From contig JBOGEB010000029.1 of assembly GCA_050743125.1 (NCBI GenBank), positions 1 to 30,443 on the forward strand: a DNA stretch of 30,443 nt, written 5' to 3'. This document shows positions 22,305-29,395 of the stretch, piece by piece. Every line of letters begins with the position of its first letter. The stretch's first letter is position 1. The notes under the pieces are model-generated. The model was given only the letters and a program-made list of their open reading frames with translations, did not search any database and was not told the DNA's origin. The translations under genes were made by a program, and so were the position numbers. This DNA is from JBOGEB01 sp050743125 (lineage in GTDB: Bacteria; Actinomycetota; Nitriliruptoria; Euzebyales; Egibacteraceae).

Positions 22305-22877
22305 TCAGCCTACGGCTTCGATCAGCCCCAGGTCGCCGTCCCCGCGCCGGTAGATGACGTTGCACCGACCCGTTTCGGCGTTCGTGAACAAGAACAGGTC
22401 ATGGCCGAGCAGCTCCAGCTGAACGGCCGCATCGTCGGGAAGCATCGGGGCGAGCTCAGACCGCTTGGCCTCGACGATCTTGGGCTTGGGCCAACCGTCG
22501 CCACTCTGTGCGGGCGGAGCGATCACCGCGAGATCGGCGGGCGCCAGCTGTGCGGCCTGGCGCCGACGCTTCCGGCTGCGGTCGATGAGACGGGCCTTGT
22601 AGCGGACGAGCTGGCGCTCGAAACGCTCCACGGCGACATCGACAGCGCCGCGATGATCGCCAGCAGAGCCGAGCGCGCGGATGAGGTGGCGCTTGGTGCG
22701 GGCGGTGACCTCAACACGCGCGGACTCAGCGATACGGGGGTTGTGCTCCTCGCTGAACACCATCTCGATCTCACTCACCCGGTCGAAGAACCGGGTCGCG
22801 TGCGTGACCTTCGAGACAGCGTCCTCTTTCAGCCTGACCGGAACCTCACAGTTCTTTGCCTTGACGATGACGTCCAC
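22305..22877 (-). CDS. hpf: Long-form ribosome hibernation promoting factor
   Basis: The product has 190 residues from the GTG at 22877, with GAGGTGAT six bases ahead, a near-perfect match to the 16S anti-Shine-Dalgarno. The N-terminal ribosome-binding domain has MDVIVKAKNCEVPVRLKEDA, EIEMVFSEEHNPRI and GAVDVAVERFERQLVRYKAR. A linker rich in Lys, Arg and Ala follows. The C-terminal dimerisation domain has AVQLELLGHDLFLFTNAETG followed by CNVIYRRGDGDLGLIE, which marks the long form. Such proteins bind the decoding centre and join two ribosomes into inactive 100S dimers in stationary phase or stress. A conserved C-terminal Glu-Ala-Val-Gly tail is short. The upstream region contains a possible leader peptide and hairpin. 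Confidence 0.95.
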   Translation of the reverse strand: MDVIVKAKNCEVPVRLKEDAVSKVTHATRFFDRVSEIEMVFSEEHNPRIAESARVEVTARTKRHLIRALGSAGDHRGAVDVAVERFERQLVRYKARLIDRSRKRRRQAAQLAPADLAVIAPPAQSGDGWPKPKIVEAKRSELAPMLPDDAAVQLELLGHDLFLFTNAETGRCNVIYRRGDGDLGLIEAVG

Positions 22878-22983
22878 CGATCACCTCGCCAGACGCAGGA
22901 AGGCCCCGACCACTGGGTCCGGGGCCTGTGTCTTCGCAGGGCAGCGCCGCGCACAACTCATACGCGACTCGACGGTCATGCAT
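22846..22983 (-). CDS. Possible leader peptide overlapping the hpf start
   Basis: A 45-codon frame starts at an ATG at 22983 with AGGAGG (22995-22990) six bases upstream, a perfect Shine-Dalgarno. It begins MHDRRVAYELCAALPCEDTG and ends at a TGA inside the first codons of hpf, overlapping it by 32 bp in another frame. Translating ribosomes would pass over the hairpin at 22901-22927 and the hpf ribosome-binding site. No homologue is recognised. It could regulate hpf by translational coupling or be a chance frame. Confidence 0.4.
   Translation of the reverse strand: MHDRRVAYELCAALPCEDTGPGPSGRGLPASGEVIGGRHRQGKEL
22901..22927 (-). promoter_or_regulatory. Hairpin in the hpf leader
   Basis: AGGCCCCG (22901-22908) pairs with CGGGGCCT (22920-22927), with a further ACC/GGG pairing inside. 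It lies 24 bp before the hpf start codon, within the transcript if the promoter is upstream of 22995. It could act as an attenuator or modulate access to the hpf ribosome-binding site. Confidence 0.4.
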
Positions 22984-23060
22984 CGGCGCCCTCCTGCTGG
23001 GCATGGTGCAGCCTGTTCGCTCCCGACGCAAGAGTTTTGTCGCAAGGCTACTCTGAGTCG

Positions 23061-23393
23061 ATGCCCGATCCCGCAACGCGCAACCGCGACGAGGACCTAA
23101 AGCGCTGGCAGGCTCAGTTCGCGGACGCGACCCCGATCGCCGAGCTGCGCCCCCGTCATCAGGGCACCTGCGTGGGGGTGATACACAAGATCAGGCTCGT
23201 ACCAGGCCGCTGCATCGACGTCACCGTCGAGGACGGCACCGAGCGGCTGACCGCGACGTGGACGGGGCGGAGTGCGCTCACCGGGATCGAGCTTGGCGGC
23301 GGCCTCATGCTCACAGGCACGGTCGCGCTCGCCGAGGGGGCCTTGAGGATGCGCAACCCGGACTGGTCCTTGGTCGTCGAGCCCTACGGGTGA
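23061..23393 (+). CDS. OB-fold nucleic acid-binding protein (Rv2694c-like)
   Basis: The product has 110 residues from the ATG at 23061. After a charged start (RNRDEDLKRWQAQFADATPI) comes an OB-fold pattern: GTCVGVIHKIRLVPGRCIDV, TVEDGTERLTATWTGRSALT, GIELGGGLMLTGTVALAEGA and MRNPDWSLVVEP. This is the arrangement of small actinobacterial OB-fold proteins such as M. tuberculosis Rv2694c, which also lies beside the two TrkA-type genes. Nucleic-acid binding is predicted but not shown. It is divergent from hpf and shares about 180 bp of promoter DNA with it. Its 3' end overlaps the convergent trkA gene by 10 bp. Confidence 0.8.
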   Translation: MPDPATRNRDEDLKRWQAQFADATPIAELRPRHQGTCVGVIHKIRLVPGRCIDVTVEDGTERLTATWTGRSALTGIELGGGLMLTGTVALAEGALRMRNPDWSLVVEPYG

Positions 23394-24073
23394 CGCCTGC
23401 TGGGGCCTGGCCCGACCTTGCCGACCAGGCGGGCGTGGAGCTCCTGCTGGCGGCCGTTCGCGCAGAGCGCGAGGACCTCGTCACCGGCGGTCAGCGGGGT
23501 CGTGCCGCGGCAAGGCGTCACGTGACCGTCGCGCACGACCGCGACGAGGGTGACGTCGCTCGGTAGATCGAGCTGGCTCACGCGGCGGCCGATCGCCGGG
23601 GAGCGCTCGTCGAGCCGCACCTCGACGAGCTCGACCTGACCGCGCTGGAGCCGCAGAAGCGACACGAGGTCTCCGGTGCTGACCTCCTCCTCGACGAGAG
23701 CGGTCAGCAGGTGCGGTGGGCTGACCGCCACGTCGACGCCCCACTGGTCGTCGAAGAGCCACTCGTTCGTCGGGTGGTTGACCCGGGCGAGGACCCGCGG
23801 GACCGCGAACTCCTCCTTGGCGAGCAGGCTGACGACGAGGTTGTCCTCGTCGTCGCCCGTCGCGGCCACGACAACGTCGGCCTCGCGGACGCCGGCACGT
23901 GCGAGCACGAGCGGCTCGCATGCGTCGCCACGGATCGTGGCGATCCCCTCACCAGTGACCTTGGCGAGCGCATGGTCGGATTGCTCGATGATCGTGACCT
24001 CATGGCCGTTCTTGGCAAGGTCGTGGGCGAGGTACCGCCCGATGTTGCCACCACCGGCGACGACGACCTTCAT
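23384..24073 (-). CDS. TrkA-type potassium uptake regulator (CeoC-like, second gene)
   Basis: The product has 229 residues. The N-terminal RCK-N Rossmann domain has GGGNIGRYLAHDLAKNGHEV, the acidic IIEQSD that binds the ribose of NAD, and GDACEPLVLARAGVREADVV. A RCK-C (TrkA-C) domain follows, recognisable by LVEVRLDERSPAIGRRVSQL then VTLVAVVRDG and GDEVLALC. Such proteins gate potassium transporters in response to NAD(H), ATP or cyclic di-AMP. The gene overlaps the preceding TrkA-type gene by four bases. The two would act together, as do M. tuberculosis CeoB and CeoC, although a Trk/Ktr channel is not in the window. The adjacent potassium-type APC transporter may be a functional neighbour. 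Confidence 0.9.
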   Translation of the reverse strand: MKVVVAGGGNIGRYLAHDLAKNGHEVTIIEQSDHALAKVTGEGIATIRGDACEPLVLARAGVREADVVVAATGDDEDNLVVSLLAKEEFAVPRVLARVNHPTNEWLFDDQWGVDVAVSPPHLLTALVEEEVSTGDLVSLLRLQRGQVELVEVRLDERSPAIGRRVSQLDLPSDVTLVAVVRDGHVTPCRGTTPLTAGDEVLALCANGRQQELHARLVGKVGPGPSRRHP

Positions 24074-24741
24074 GCGATCTCCTCCCCGAGGGACCGCACA
24101 CGCGCACGGACCTTGTCGAGCGCCTCCCGCTGGACCGCCAGGTGGACGCGGTCGCCGGACTGGAGCAGCATCCCTAGGCCCGGCACCCGCGTCTGGCCGC
24201 CGCGCGTGACCGCGGCAAGGACCGCCTCGCCCGGGCGGTTGAGCGAGGCGGCCCCCAGCGGGCGCTCCAGGCGCGGAACCTCGACGTCGAGGAGGACGAC
24301 GTCACCCTCACCAGGGCCCAGCGCCCCTTGGACGCACTCACCCTGGGGGAGCACCGCGCGAAGGATGGTCTCGGCGGTCCACCGAGCGGAGGCGATCGTC
24401 GTGATCCCGTGCCGCTCGTAGATCGCCGCGCGGATCGGGTCGTAGATGCGGGCGACGACGTGGCCGACGCCGTAGCGCTCCTTCGCCGTGCGGGCGGACA
24501 CGATGTTCGAGTTGTCGCCGCTTGTCACGGCGAGGAACGCCTGCGCGCGCTTGATCCCCGCCTTCTCCAGGGTCTGCCGGTCGAAGACGACCCCCTCCAG
24601 CGTCTCGCCCCCGAAGTCGTCCTCGAGCCACCGGAAAGCGAGGGGGTTCTTGTCGATGATGGCAACGCTGTGACCGTCAGCATCCAGGGCGGTTGCGAGC
24701 TGCGACCCGACTCTGCCGCAGCCAGCGATGATCACGTGCAC
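24070..24741 (-). CDS. TrkA-type potassium uptake regulator (CeoB-like, first gene)
   Basis: The product has 223 residues from the GTG/ATG-type start at 24741. The RCK-N domain begins MHVIIAGCGRVGSQLATALD, with IIDKNPLAFRWL following, and continues to FLAVTSGDNSNIVSARTAKE. The C-terminal RCK-C domain has LLDVEVPRLERPLGAASLNR, then VLAAVTRGGQTRVPGLGMLL and SGDRVHLAV. It is paralogous to the following gene and coupled to it by an ATGA overlap. The intergenic 98 bp to the divergent APC transporter is short, so the two transcripts share regulatory DNA. Function by family: cytosolic gating subunit for potassium uptake. Confidence 0.9.
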   Translation of the reverse strand: MHVIIAGCGRVGSQLATALDADGHSVAIIDKNPLAFRWLEDDFGGETLEGVVFDRQTLEKAGIKRAQAFLAVTSGDNSNIVSARTAKERYGVGHVVARIYDPIRAAIYERHGITTIASARWTAETILRAVLPQGECVQGALGPGEGDVVLLDVEVPRLERPLGAASLNRPGEAVLAAVTRGGQTRVPGLGMLLQSGDRVHLAVQREALDKVRARVRSLGEEIA

Positions 24742-24839
24742 GGCAGCGTTCCTCTCCCGGCGTGGTCCGGCAGGCTGTTCAATGGTGGCCTACGATACCG
24801 TCGGCGCCTGGCACCAATCCTTGCAGGGGGACCATCTTG

Positions 24840-27134
24840 GTGGAGACCGTCGTGGGGAACGTGAAGCGCGCCCTCATCGGCCGGCCCCGCGCCACCAGGG
24901 AGCTGAAGCACCAACTTCTGCCCAAGTGGATGGCCCTGCCGGTCTTCTCCTCCGACCCCCTCTCCTCGGTCGCGTACGCGACCGAGGAGATGATGAAGAT
25001 CCTCGCGCTGGTGGGCGCGTTCGCGTTCGCGTTCATCCTGCCGCTGTCGTTCGCGGTGGCCGCGTTGCTCGTCATCGTCGTCGTGAGCTACCGCCAGACG
25101 GTGCGGGCCTATCCGCACGGCGGCGGCGCGTACATCGTCGCGCGCGAGAACCTCGGCGACATCCCGGGCCTGACCGCGGCCAGCGCGCTGCTGATCGACT
25201 ACACGCTGACGGTGTCCGTGTCGATCGCCGCGGGGGTGGCGGCGATCACGTCGGCAGCGCCGCCTCACCTGCTGCTGCCCTACCGGGTCGAGCTGTCGAT
25301 CGGGTTCGTCCTGCTCGTGATGTTGGCGAACCTCCGCGGGGTGAAGGAGGCGGGAGCGGTCTTCGCGCTGCCGACCTACATGTTCATCGCGACCATCCTC
25401 GTGCTCATCGCCACCGGAGTCGCGCGGTGCCTGGTGGGAGGATGCCCCACGGTCCCCGCGGGCTTCCAGCCGCCACTGCCGGTGGCCGAGGCTTCCCTGA
25501 CGCTGTTCGTCCTGCTCCGGGCGTTCTCCTCCGGGTCTACGGCGCTGACCGGGGTCGAGGCGATCTCGAACGGCGTCCCCGCCTTCCGCTACCCGCAGAG
25601 CCGGAACGCGGCGGCGACGCTCGGGATCATGGGGATCATTGCGGTGTCCATGTTCCTGGGGATCAGCTTCCTCGCGACTCATGTCCACGGGGTCATCGCC
25701 TACGAGGGCGCGCCTCGGACCGTAACCTCGCAGATCGCCGCCGCGGTATTCGGCGCCAAGACCTTCGGCTTCTACCTCGTGCAGGTCGTGACCGCAGCGA
25801 TCCTCATCCTGGCCGCGAACACCGCGTTCGCGGACTTCCCACGGCTGTCGTCGGTCCTCGCCGCCGACCGCTTCCTGCCGCGCCAGTTCCTGGCCCGCGG
25901 AGACCGCCTGGTGTTCTCGAACGGCGTGCTGGTGCTCACGAGCCTAGCGGCCCTCCTGCTCGTCGTGTTCGACGCGGACGTGGGCAAGCTGATCCACCTC
26001 TATGTGGTCGGGGTGTTCACCTCGTTCACGCTCTCGCAGACCGGCATGGTGCGCCATTGGCTGAGGACCAAGGGGCGCAGCTGGCGGCGATCCGCGACCA
26101 TCAACGGCTTCGGGGCGGTGACCACCGGGGTCGTGCTCATCGTGACCATCGTCGCGAAGTTCGCCGGCGGCGCGTGGATCGTGATCCTCGCCACCGCGCT
26201 GATCGTGCTCATGATGAAACGGATCCACCGCCACTACCAGCAGATGAGTCTGGCGCTGCGGACCGATCTGCACGAGCCCGAGGCGCCGCGCCCCAACCGG
26301 GTGCTCATCCTGGAGGACCGGGTCGACGCCGCCACCGCCACCGCGCTCTCCTATGCCCAGCGGATGGGCCCTGTCTCGATCCACGCCATCGCCGCCCCCG
26401 ACGCGCAACCCGATTTCGCCGAGCGCTGGAACGAGCTCGCCCCCGACGTCCCGCTGGAGCTGCTCAACGCTGAACGGGGCAGAGGCGTGGTCACCGCCTT
26501 CTCCAACCGCGCGCGCGCCTACGCTCAACGCCACCCCAACAGCTTCACCACCGCAATCGTGCCCGAGACCCGCTCCCAGTCCTGGCTGGACGTGCTCGTG
26601 TCCCACCGCCGTGCTCAGCGCGCCAAAGCCAGGCTGGTCGGCGCGGGCAACCTCGTCGTCACCAACGTCGTCGCCAGCGACGGCGGCCCTGGCCCCTACG
26701 AGGTCGTCGAGCCGGTCGAGCACCACGTCGTGGTGCTCGTCTCCGGCGTGCACAACGGCACCTTCCGTGCCCTCGCCTATGCCCAAGGCATGCAGGCCAC
26801 CTCGGTCCAGGCGCTGTCGGTCAACCTCGAGCACGACCACTCCACCCGCCTCCTCAGCGAATGGGACGACTTTCAGGTCAAGGTCCCCCTCGAGATCGTC
26901 GACAGCCCCTTCCGCTCGATCGTCGGCACGATTCGCGAGTACGTCCGCGGCTTCGGGCCCGACGGCCAGCGCACCGTCGTGACGTGCGTGCTGCCCGAGT
27001 TCGCCCTCGAGCATTGGTGGCACCGACCGCTCCACAACCAGACCGCCCTGCTCATCAAGGGCGCGCTGCTGTTCGAGCCGGGCGTCGTCACCACGAGCAT
27101 CCCCTACCGGGTCCGCGGACTCGGCAAGGCCTGA
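24840..27134 (+). CDS. KimA-like APC-superfamily potassium transporter
   Basis: The product has about 764 residues. The likely start is the GTG at 24840 (or the TTG just before), with AGGGGG upstream; an ATG at 24762 would add non-family codons. It has about 12 membrane segments with the APC pattern: SSDPLSSVAYATEEMMKILA, AYPHGGGAYIVARENLGDIP, LIDYTLTVSVSIAAGVAAIT, and SSGSTALTGVEAISNGVPAF. A long cytosolic C-terminus with two USP-like halves follows (PNRVLILEDRVDAATATALS, VEHHVVVLVSGVHNGTFRAL). This matches Rv2690c and B. subtilis KimA, which take up potassium and are inhibited by cyclic di-AMP in the latter. The divergent TrkA-type pair supports the potassium role, but specificity is inferred. 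Confidence 0.88.
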   Translation: METVVGNVKRALIGRPRATRELKHQLLPKWMALPVFSSDPLSSVAYATEEMMKILALVGAFAFAFILPLSFAVAALLVIVVVSYRQTVRAYPHGGGAYIVARENLGDIPGLTAASALLIDYTLTVSVSIAAGVAAITSAAPPHLLLPYRVELSIGFVLLVMLANLRGVKEAGAVFALPTYMFIATILVLIATGVARCLVGGCPTVPAGFQPPLPVAEASLTLFVLLRAFSSGSTALTGVEAISNGVPAFRYPQSRNAAATLGIMGIIAVSMFLGISFLATHVHGVIAYEGAPRTVTSQIAAAVFGAKTFGFYLVQVVTAAILILAANTAFADFPRLSSVLAADRFLPRQFLARGDRLVFSNGVLVLTSLAALLLVVFDADVGKLIHLYVVGVFTSFTLSQTGMVRHWLRTKGRSWRRSATINGFGAVTTGVVLIVTIVAKFAGGAWIVILATALIVLMMKRIHRHYQQMSLALRTDLHEPEAPRPNRVLILEDRVDAATATALSYAQRMGPVSIHAIAAPDAQPDFAERWNELAPDVPLELLNAERGRGVVTAFSNRARAYAQRHPNSFTTAIVPETRSQSWLDVLVSHRRAQRAKARLVGAGNLVVTNVVASDGGPGPYEVVEPVEHHVVVLVSGVHNGTFRALAYAQGMQATSVQALSVNLEHDHSTRLLSEWDDFQVKVPLEIVDSPFRSIVGTIREYVRGFGPDGQRTVVTCVLPEFALEHWWHRPLHNQTALLIKGALLFEPGVVTTSIPYRVRGLGKA

Positions 27135-27790
27135 TCGGGGTCAGTGCCGTCATGCCCCTCCAAGCCGGCTCGCTGGCCGGCCTGCCCGCCAGCGACCGCG
27201 AGGGTCGCCACGAGCACGCGCCGGGCGCCAGCGCTGCGGAGGGCGGTCGCCGCAGCTGTGGCCGTCGCGCCGGTGGTCCGCACGTCGTCGACCAGGACCA
27301 CGGCGGGCGGTGCGCGCCCGAGCGGCGCGAAGGACCCCCAGGGGCTTTGACGGCGAGACGCGGGGTCGAGCGTCGTCTGGTCCGGCCGGTCCGCGATCCG
27401 GCTGAGCAGGCCGAGCGCCCCCGGGCCGGCGAGCAGCCGGGGCAGGTCGAAGCCGCGCTCCCGCAGCCGACGCCTACTCGACGGCACCCAGGTCACGGGC
27501 ACACCCGCCGGCAGGCCGAGCCGGGAGCGCATGAGCTCGGCCAGGCCCCGCGCCGCAGCGTGCCGACCACCCGCCTTGATCGCCCGCACGGCTGCCGCCA
27601 CCGGGCCGGCGTACCGGTAGAGGCCCACCGCCAGCACTCCCTCCGCCAGCCGGTACCGGTCCCCGGCGGGCAGCTCCAGTCGCCGGGCCTCGGTCAGGCA
27701 GCGCGGGCAGAACGGCACCCGTGACGTGGTGACCGGGGCGTCACACCCGGCACAGCGGGGCGGCACGAGGAAGTCGATGAGCGTCCTCAC
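27104..27790 (-). CDS. ComF-family phosphoribosyltransferase-like protein
   Basis: The start is the GTG at 27790 (VRTLIDFLVPPRCAGCDAPV), because ComF homologues begin just before the four-cysteine zinc motif; the frame runs to 27994 but the extra part is non-homologous. The 228-residue protein has CAGC and CPRC pairs, then LPAGDRYRLAEGVLAVGLYR, the family's VPSSRRRLRERGFD and a PRTase loop PAVVLVDDVRTTGATATAAA. ComF proteins act in DNA uptake or in DNA repair at the replication fork; biochemical activity is unproven. Its 3' end overlaps the convergent APC transporter by 31 bp. No other competence gene is present. Confidence 0.88.
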   Translation of the reverse strand: MRTLIDFLVPPRCAGCDAPVTTSRVPFCPRCLTEARRLELPAGDRYRLAEGVLAVGLYRYAGPVAAAVRAIKAGGRHAAARGLAELMRSRLGLPAGVPVTWVPSSRRRLRERGFDLPRLLAGPGALGLLSRIADRPDQTTLDPASRRQSPWGSFAPLGRAPPAVVLVDDVRTTGATATAAATALRSAGARRVLVATLAVAGGQAGQRAGLEGHDGTDPDQALPSPRTR

Positions 27791-28062
27791 GTCCTGGAGA
27801 CGATAGGCCGGGTCTCTCCTCCCCGGGTTGCGCAATCCCCAGCCCTGCACCAACGAGTGCGCGGCCTCCTGCAAATACACCAGAACATGCACATCTTGGG
27901 ACGCCGGTCGTGAGCGCTCGCCGGGCGACCACCCGCTGCACCGAGAATCTCGGCGACCCCGCCTCCACGCCACAAGTTTTTCATCTGCCCGCAACCATTC
28001 GGTCCGCTCGCGCGCTGATCCGGATGAGTGACGTGAACACCTGGCAGCTAGGGGGCGGAACG
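27791..28062. other. Intergenic region upstream of comF
   Basis: The 272 bp between the comF start and the small plus-strand frame at 28063 contain no convincing gene. Open frames there are short and without features. The comF promoter must lie here; I saw no clear hexamer pair. Confidence 0.5.
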
Positions 28063-28164
28063 ATGCATCGCAAGGGGGTGCCGCAGCTCATGCGGACGGT
28101 GCTCGTGCCAGGTCTGCTCATGACACTCGTCGCGGTGATCGGCCTCGCGAGGGCGACGGTCTGA
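28063..28164 (+). CDS. Possible 33-residue single-pass membrane peptide
   Basis: The frame starts at an ATG at 28063 with GGGGGCGGA immediately upstream and encodes 33 residues: MHRKGVPQLMRTVLVPGLLM followed by a hydrophobic TLVAVIGLARATV. The N-terminus is positive and one membrane segment is predicted. It is followed by an imperfect hairpin (28220-28275) that could terminate it. No homologue is known to me. The combination of ribosome-binding site, hydrophobic run and terminator makes it more than chance, but it is short. Confidence 0.4.
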   Translation: MHRKGVPQLMRTVLVPGLLMTLVAVIGLARATV

Positions 28165-28226
28165 TCACTGGGAAGGACGGACGCGGGCGCGTCCGCTCTT
28201 CCAAGGGGCCGCCAGGCGGGGCCGGC

Positions 28227-28267
28227 GCCCCGATGTCGAGGTAGGCGGGGACCATCGACATCGGGGC
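28227..28267. terminator. 13-bp inverted repeat after the small membrane peptide
   Basis: GCCCCGATGTCGA (28227-28239) pairs perfectly with 28255-28267, leaving a 15-nt loop, and the stem extends with GC-rich mismatched pairs outside. It lies 62 bp past the small gene and could be a terminator. No T-run follows. Confidence 0.5.
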
Positions 28268-28340
28268 CGCCGGCCGGTCGGCTTCGGGTCCGCGTCGACC
28301 CGCGAGTGGTCAACGAGGAGGAACTCCAGGAGACGCAACC

Positions 28341-28379
28341 TGGCCAGGGAATCGCACACGGCGTGCGATTCCCTGGCCA
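28341..28379. repeat. Perfect 17-bp inverted repeat upstream of the dehydrogenase gene
   Basis: TGGCCAGGGAATCGCAC (28341-28357) pairs perfectly with 28363-28379 around the 5-nt loop ACGGC. It ends 23 bp before the dehydrogenase ATG, too near to be a promoter. As a leader structure or operator it could regulate that gene; it could also be the terminator of an upstream transcript. Confidence 0.8.
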
Positions 28380-28402
28380 CAAGCGTCGGTAGGCTCCCAC
28401 GC

Positions 28403-29368
28403 ATGCTCGCCGTTACCGCCGCCAGCCTCTCCCAAGAGAACCCGCTTGCTGGCCTCCACATCGTCCAGTGCCCGGATGCCACCCCACCCCGGGCAGGGTG
28501 GGAGGTCATTCAGGTCAAGGCCGCCAGCCTGAACCACCACGACCTCTGGTCCTTGCGAGGCGTCGGCCTGCGGTCCGACCAACTCCCGATGGTTCTCGGC
28601 TGCGACGCGGCCGGGGTCACCGCCGACGGGCGCGAGGTCGTCGTCCACGCGGTGATCACGGGCGACGGCAGCGGCCCGGAGACTCCGGACGCACCGTTCT
28701 CGGTGTTCTCGGAACGCTACCCAGGCACTCACGCTGAGCTGCTCGCGGCGCCCACGGTCAACCTCATCGACAAACCTTCCGAACTGTCCTTCGCCGAGGC
28801 CGCGTGCCTGCCGACCGCATGGCTGACCGCCTACCGGATGCTTTTCGTCCAAGGCGATCTCCGCCCGGGCCAGCGGGTGCTCGTCCAGGGCGCGGGCGGG
28901 GGTGTGTCGACCGCGGCGATTATGCTCGCGCATGCCGCTGGCCTGCGGGTGTACGTCACGAGCCGGTCCCTCCAGAAGCGTAAGCGAGCTGTCGATCTCG
29001 GCGCTCACGGAGCGTTCGAGCCAGGTGCCCACCTGCCCGAGCGAGTGGACGGCGTACTCGAGACCGTCGGCGAGGTGACCTGGCACCACTCGCTGCGCAG
29101 CGTCCAGCCCGGCGGCGTGATCGTTTGCGCGGGCGCGACCTCGGGCCCCAATCCCCCGGCCGACCTCCGGCGCGTGTTCTACCGCCAGCTCCGCATCGTC
29201 GGCTCGACGATGGGCACCCGCCGGGAGCTCACCGAACTCATCCGCATGCTCGGTGACACCGGGGTCCGGCCCGTGATCGACGCCACGTACCCACTCGCCG
29301 AGGCCCACGCCGCCTACCGCCAGATGCAGGCCGGCGAGGTGTTCGGCAAGGTCGTCTTGGAGCCCTGA
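28403..29368 (+). CDS. Zinc-type alcohol dehydrogenase/quinone oxidoreductase (MDR) family protein
   Basis: The 321-residue product is a medium-chain dehydrogenase/reductase. The catalytic fold starts VIQVKAASLNHHDLWSLRGV and PMVLGCDAAGVTADGREVVV. The middle has ELSFAEAACLPTAWLTAYRM, and the nucleotide-binding motif is GQRVLVQGAGGGVSTAAIML. The GHE-type structural zinc Cys cluster is absent, and the Asp/Ala pair at LGCDAAG replaces GHE, so it is of the zinc-free quinone-oxidoreductase type. It probably reduces quinones or enoyl compounds using NADPH. No operon partner is evident. A stem-loop lies just upstream. The start ATG has no clear ribosome-binding site. Confidence 0.88.
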   Translation: MLAVTAASLSQENPLAGLHIVQCPDATPPRAGWEVIQVKAASLNHHDLWSLRGVGLRSDQLPMVLGCDAAGVTADGREVVVHAVITGDGSGPETPDAPFSVFSERYPGTHAELLAAPTVNLIDKPSELSFAEAACLPTAWLTAYRMLFVQGDLRPGQRVLVQGAGGGVSTAAIMLAHAAGLRVYVTSRSLQKRKRAVDLGAHGAFEPGAHLPERVDGVLETVGEVTWHHSLRSVQPGGVIVCAGATSGPNPPADLRRVFYRQLRIVGSTMGTRRELTELIRMLGDTGVRPVIDATYPLAEAHAAYRQMQAGEVFGKVVLEP

Positions 29369-29395
29369 CAACTTCAGCCAGGGTGCTGCTCACCA

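Noticed and set aside
22192..22365. N-terminal extension of the response regulator to 22365
   Set aside because: It would overlap the end of hpf, and the receiver domain starts right after the ATG at 22191, which has its own ribosome-binding site.
24742..24839. Possible cyclic di-AMP riboswitch upstream of the KimA-like transporter
   Set aside because: The 98-bp gap to the divergent TrkA-type gene is too short for a ydaO-type riboswitch plus promoter, and none of its conserved structure was recognised.
24728..26473. 581-codon plus-strand frame overlapping the APC transporter
   Set aside because: The product is Arg/Gly/Pro-rich with no membrane segments; it is an out-of-frame shadow of the transporter, which has clear family motifs.
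27791..27994. N-terminal extension of ComF to 27994
   Set aside because: ComF homologues begin just before the zinc-binding Cys motif; the upstream part lacks similarity and has mixed codon use.
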